A DNA stretch of 6,863 nucleotides from Bacteroidota bacterium (GTDB taxonomy: Bacteria; Bacteroidota; Rhodothermia; Rhodothermales; UBA10348), in NCBI GenBank assembly GCA_004356265.1, contig SMXK01000167.1, forward strand, positions 1 to 6,863, given 5' to 3'. Below the pieces are notes generated by a model. It made no database searches. It was not told where the DNA came from and worked only from the letters and a program-made list of their open reading frames with translations. Shown here piece after piece: positions 5,076 to 6,863 of this stretch. A program made the position numbers and the translations under genes. Each line of letters starts with the position of its first letter. Within the stretch, counting starts at the first letter, position 1.

Positions 5076-6863
5076 ATGTCCGAAGCTACCACAAAGACGC
5101 TCTTTGGCGCGGAGGAAAACTCCGACGCAGCCGTGAATGGGCTCAGCATTGAGCGCGTCTTCTCAACCGAAAATGATAATCCTCTTGAATCGGTTGAATG
5201 GGAGTTCAAGGACGCCGTCATTAAAAATCATGAAGGAACCGCAATCTTCGAACAGAAGAACGTGGAATTTCCCGTTTCGTGGAGCCGGCTCGCGATCAAT
5301 GTCGTTGCCAGTAAATATTTTTATGGAGAGGTGTCCCGCAGCGGTGAAGACCCTGCAAAAGGAGGTCGTGAACATTCCCTCAAACAGTTAATCCACCGGG
5401 TAACCCGCACTATTTCTACGTGGGGTGCCGAGCAAGGATACTTCGCCGACGAAGCGGATGGGGAACGGTTCTACGACGAGTTAACCTGGTTATGTGTTAA
5501 CCAGTACGGAGCGTTTAACAGTCCAACTTGGTTCAACGTGGGTCTCTTCCACGAGTACAAGATTAAGGACAGAGGCGGCAAAACAATTCACGGCTGGAAT
5601 GCCAATAAAAATAAGGCGGTACCGGTCGACCCGTATCGGCGCCCACAGGCCAGTGCATGCTTCATTATATCTGTAGAAGATTCCATCGACGATATCTGGC
5701 AGTTGATGGGAGAAAGCGCCCGGTTATTCAAATTCGGCTCTGGCGTCGGAGCAGACTGGTCAAAACTTCGGTCTTCCAGAGAATCGTTGTCCGGTGGTGG
5801 CACTCCATCCGGTCCGGTATCGTTCATGCGGGTTCAAGACGCTACGGGTGGCACCATCAAGTCGGGGGGCAAAACCCGGCGAGCGGCCATCATGCAGACC
5901 TTGAAATGCTGGCATCCTGATATTCTGGAATTTGTGGTAGCCAAACAGGAAGAAGAGAGAAAAGCGTGGGCGCTCATCGAACAAGGATACGATGGCAGTT
6001 TTAACGGCCCGGCGTACGGCAGTATCGCTTTCCAGAACGTGAATCAGAGCGTTCGCGTGACAGATGAATTTATGTCCGCCGCGGAAAAGAACGAAAAGTT
6101 CGGCCTGCGATCAGTGAGCACCGGAGACGTTCTGGAGGAAATCAATGCTGATGACCTGCTGACCAAAATAGCAGAAGGGACCCATGTTTGTGGCGACCCG
6201 GGATTACAGTATGAAGACACAATTCAGCGCTGGCACACGTGCAAATCCACAGCACCGATTAATTCGAGTAACCCGTGCAGCGAATATCTCTTCATCGACG
6301 ACTCAGCTTGCAATCTGGCGTCTCTGAATCTTCTGAAATTCCAGAACGAAGACGGAACGTTCAACATTGAGCGTTTGCGGGCAGCAACCCGGATCTACAT
6401 CACCGCGATGGAGATCCTCGTAGACAACGCCGGTTACCCATCGAAACAAATTGCCGAAAACAGCCACGCTTTCCGGCCACTGGGGCTTGGGTTTGCAAAC
6501 CTGGGCGCCCTTTTGATGTCCATGGGTATTCCTTATAACAGCGATGATGGCCGCGCCGTAGCAGGTGCGATTATGTCCATTGAACACAGCGAGGCGTACG
6601 CACAAAGCGCACGGATTGCAGCAAATCCAACCATCGGTCCCTTCGCTGGGTACGAGGAAAATAAATCATCCTTCCTCAACGTGGTACACATGCACCAGGG
6701 CGCTGTCGAGGAAATCGACGCAACGTGCCCGGCGTATCTGATGGATGCCGCACGAGAGTCAGCAGACAAAATGCTCACTCTCGGACAGGCGCACGGTTTC
6801 CGGAATTCGCAGGTGACTGTACTGGCACCAACGGGTACGATCGGTTTCATGATGGATTGCGAC
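5076..6863 (+). CDS. nrdJ: Adenosylcobalamin-dependent (class II) ribonucleotide reductase, N-terminal 596 residues
   Basis: This enzyme reduces ribonucleotides to deoxyribonucleotides in the cytoplasm, using adenosylcobalamin to form the thiyl radical and so needing no NrdB subunit; none is visible. The frame is open from ATG 5076 to the window end. The N-terminal region has an ATP-cone-free start, then FEQKNVEFPVSW and FNSPTWFNVGL. The ten-stranded barrel shows ASACFI (Cys195, redox cysteine), KFGSGVGADW, SGGGTPSGPVSFM and KSGGKTRRAAIMQ. The active-site loop is SSNPCSEY with Asn399, Cys401 (radical-bearing) and Glu403, followed by DDSACNLASLNL with Cys412, the second redox cysteine. The last visible motif is LAPTGTIGFMMDCD. 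All catalytic residues expected in this part are present. The C-terminal part, including any shuttle cysteines, lies outside. An in-frame TAA at 5058 supports the start; no Shine-Dalgarno sequence is seen. Confidence 0.96.
   Translation, partial: MSEATTKTLFGAEENSDAAVNGLSIERVFSTENDNPLESVEWEFKDAVIKNHEGTAIFEQKNVEFPVSWSRLAINVVASKYFYGEVSRSGEDPAKGGREHSLKQLIHRVTRTISTWGAEQGYFADEADGERFYDELTWLCVNQYGAFNSPTWFNVGLFHEYKIKDRGGKTIHGWNANKNKAVPVDPYRRPQASACFIISVEDSIDDIWQLMGESARLFKFGSGVGADWSKLRSSRESLSGGGTPSGPVSFMRVQDATGGTIKSGGKTRRAAIMQTLKCWHPDILEFVVAKQEEERKAWALIEQGYDGSFNGPAYGSIAFQNVNQSVRVTDEFMSAAEKNEKFGLRSVSTGDVLEEINADDLLTKIAEGTHVCGDPGLQYEDTIQRWHTCKSTAPINSSNPCSEYLFIDDSACNLASLNLLKFQNEDGTFNIERLRAATRIYITAMEILVDNAGYPSKQIAENSHAFRPLGLGFANLGALLMSMGIPYNSDDGRAVAGAIMSIEHSEAYAQSARIAANPTIGPFAGYEENKSSFLNVVHMHQGAVEEIDATCPAYLMDAARESADKMLTLGQAHGFRNSQVTVLAPTGTIGFMMDCD

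Overview
The window holds seven genes, two of them cut by the window edges, and one long gene-free stretch. None of the six visible start codons (848 minus, 996, 2183, 3772, 4428 minus, 5076) has a convincing Shine-Dalgarno sequence upstream. Together with the gene families present (a DUF1080 domain, a PcnB-type CCA enzyme, an Asp-box lipoprotein and a class II ribonucleotide reductase) and roughly half GC content, this suggests the Bacteroidota / Rhodothermota-Balneolota group. That placement is an inference, not a proof.

Left part (1-995): the 3' end of a DUF1080 (3-keto-disaccharide hydrolase domain) gene meets, tail to tail, a complete minus-strand gene for a secreted DUF411 (CopG-like, CGCC motif) metal-binding protein. 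The two genes share the palindrome TTAA as both stop codons. A short divergent intergenic region follows.

Middle (996-3936): a lipoprotein with six Asp-box (BNR) motifs and a serine-rich tail encoded by a 30-bp tandem duplication lies 14 bp upstream of a CCA tRNA nucleotidyltransferase / poly(A) polymerase family enzyme (GTG start, HD domain), probably as one operon. Next comes a 54-residue Pmp3/YqaE-type membrane protein, easily missed because of its size.

Right part (3937-6863): an acidic 130-residue protein of unknown function is on the minus strand. About 650 bp without a convincing gene then precede the start of nrdJ, the adenosylcobalamin-dependent ribonucleotide reductase, which is open to the window end (596 codons visible). 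This spacer is visibly AT-rich in its middle. It holds a strong hairpin, several inverted repeats and an excess of DnaA-box-like 9-mers (TTTTCCACA twice, TTATCCACG once, with a perfect TTATCCACA in the neighbouring gene).

The genes are mostly unrelated housekeeping or envelope functions. The part that ordinary annotation does not explain is the nrdJ upstream region, which could be a DnaA-responsive control region, a replication-origin-like segment, or the site of an undescribed RNA.
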